Positions 51,760 to 51,975 of a stretch of DNA of 51,975 nucleotides are shown here, in pieces (position 1 is the first letter of the stretch; each line of letters begins with the position of its first letter). The stretch is from DASWHF01 sp036393295 (GTDB taxonomy: Bacteria; Pseudomonadota; Gammaproteobacteria; Acidiferrobacterales; UBA6901). The position numbers and the translations under genes were made by a program. The stretch covers positions 1 through 51,975 of the forward strand of contig DASWHF010000081.1 in assembly GCA_036393295.1 (NCBI GenBank), written 5' to 3'. The notes below the pieces were generated by a model, which was given only the letters and a program-made list of their open reading frames with translations, was not told the origin of the DNA and ran no database searches.

Positions 51760-51975
51760 ATGAAAACGAAACTGATTTCAGCGCTATTGGCGTCTGCGTT
51801 CCTCACCGCCGGTGTGCTGGCGCACAGCGACGGTATCGAAAAGCTCGGCAACGTGCGTTTCCCGACTTCATGCAGCCCGGCGGTGCAACCGCAGTTCGAA
51901 CGCGCCGTCGCGCTGCTGCACTCCTTCTGGTTCAGTGAGGGCCTGACGGCATTCGACGCGATCGCCAAAGCCGAC
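51760..51975 (+). CDS. Exported TPR-like protein, partial at window end
   Basis: First 72 codons of a longer gene. Signal peptide MKTKLISALLASAFLTAGVLA, then VRFPTSCSPAVQPQFERAVALLHSFWFSEGLTAFDAIAKAD. The pattern of a CSP motif followed by a helix FxxAVALLHSFW and a second helix ExLxAFxAI matches a large group of exported tetratricopeptide-type proteins of unknown function. AAAGGAG lies 5 bases upstream of the ATG. Confidence 0.72.
   Translation, partial: MKTKLISALLASAFLTAGVLAHSDGIEKLGNVRFPTSCSPAVQPQFERAVALLHSFWFSEGLTAFDAIAKAD

Overview
This window is about 52 kb of GC-rich DNA (roughly 65-70 % G+C over most of it) with dense, short-gapped operons. The gene set is proteobacterial and probably gammaproteobacterial: a Cpx-like two-component system with a CpxP/Spy-type protein and a recognisable CpxR box, RecQ, UvrD with a C-terminal Tudor-like tail, a TakP-like TRAP transporter, PilZ and GGDEF/EAL signalling, a sigma-54-type amt promoter and a GlmS C-terminal fragment. 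Genus cannot be fixed from the sequence alone. No rRNA, tRNA, CRISPR array or complete insertion sequence was seen.

Layout. 0-7.5 kb: envelope-stress and efflux locus. A tolC-like gene, an RND pump gene, a cpxR-like regulator and a cpxA-like kinase run leftward, divergent from a spy/cpxP-like gene, with a CpxR box between them. 7.5-10.5 kb: cytochrome b561, a PQQ-type sugar dehydrogenase, two beheaded gene remnants and a hypothetical gene. 10.6-12.5 kb: an AT-richer cassette of unknown genes including a TIGR04255-family protein. 12.6-14.7 kb: an HxlR regulator with twin palindromic operators, divergent from a VOC / membrane / TfoX-N / GFA operon. 14.7-17.3 kb: recQ and a RelE-type toxin-antitoxin pair. 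17.6-22 kb: three secreted proteins of unknown function. 22-22.7 kb: vapBC. 22.9-25.8 kb: a TRAP transporter with convergent dctP and dctQM. 26-38.4 kb: a region rich in c-di-GMP-type genes (two degenerate GGDEF proteins, two PilZ proteins, one large PAS/GAF/GGDEF/EAL sensor), with uvrD, yqhA, terC and a VTT-family gene interspersed and a 128-bp MITE-like element. 38.9-42 kb: Lon-N-like, VanZ-like, a degenerate dienelactone hydrolase and an SRPBCC-like protein. 42-44.1 kb: amt with a tightly coupled unknown partner behind a sigma-54 promoter. 44.5-45.6 kb: an HTH-GHKL-STAS-like regulator preceded by three phased TTGACAA repeats. 45.7-49.3 kb: a markedly AT-richer segment with a three-gene operon (D12-class adenine methylase, DGQHR-domain protein, unknown protein), ending near a truncated glmS 3' end. 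49.9-52 kb: a POT peptide transporter and the start of a secreted protein.

The two best candidates for undescribed systems are the methylase-DGQHR-unknown operon (46.2-49.2 kb) and the TIGR04255 cassette (10.6-12.5 kb). Both are compact, co-directional, translationally coupled and compositionally foreign. A defensive or epigenetic role is an inference from family associations and is not shown by the sequence. The HTH-GHKL-STAS regulator and the secreted-protein cluster are the next most unusual loci.
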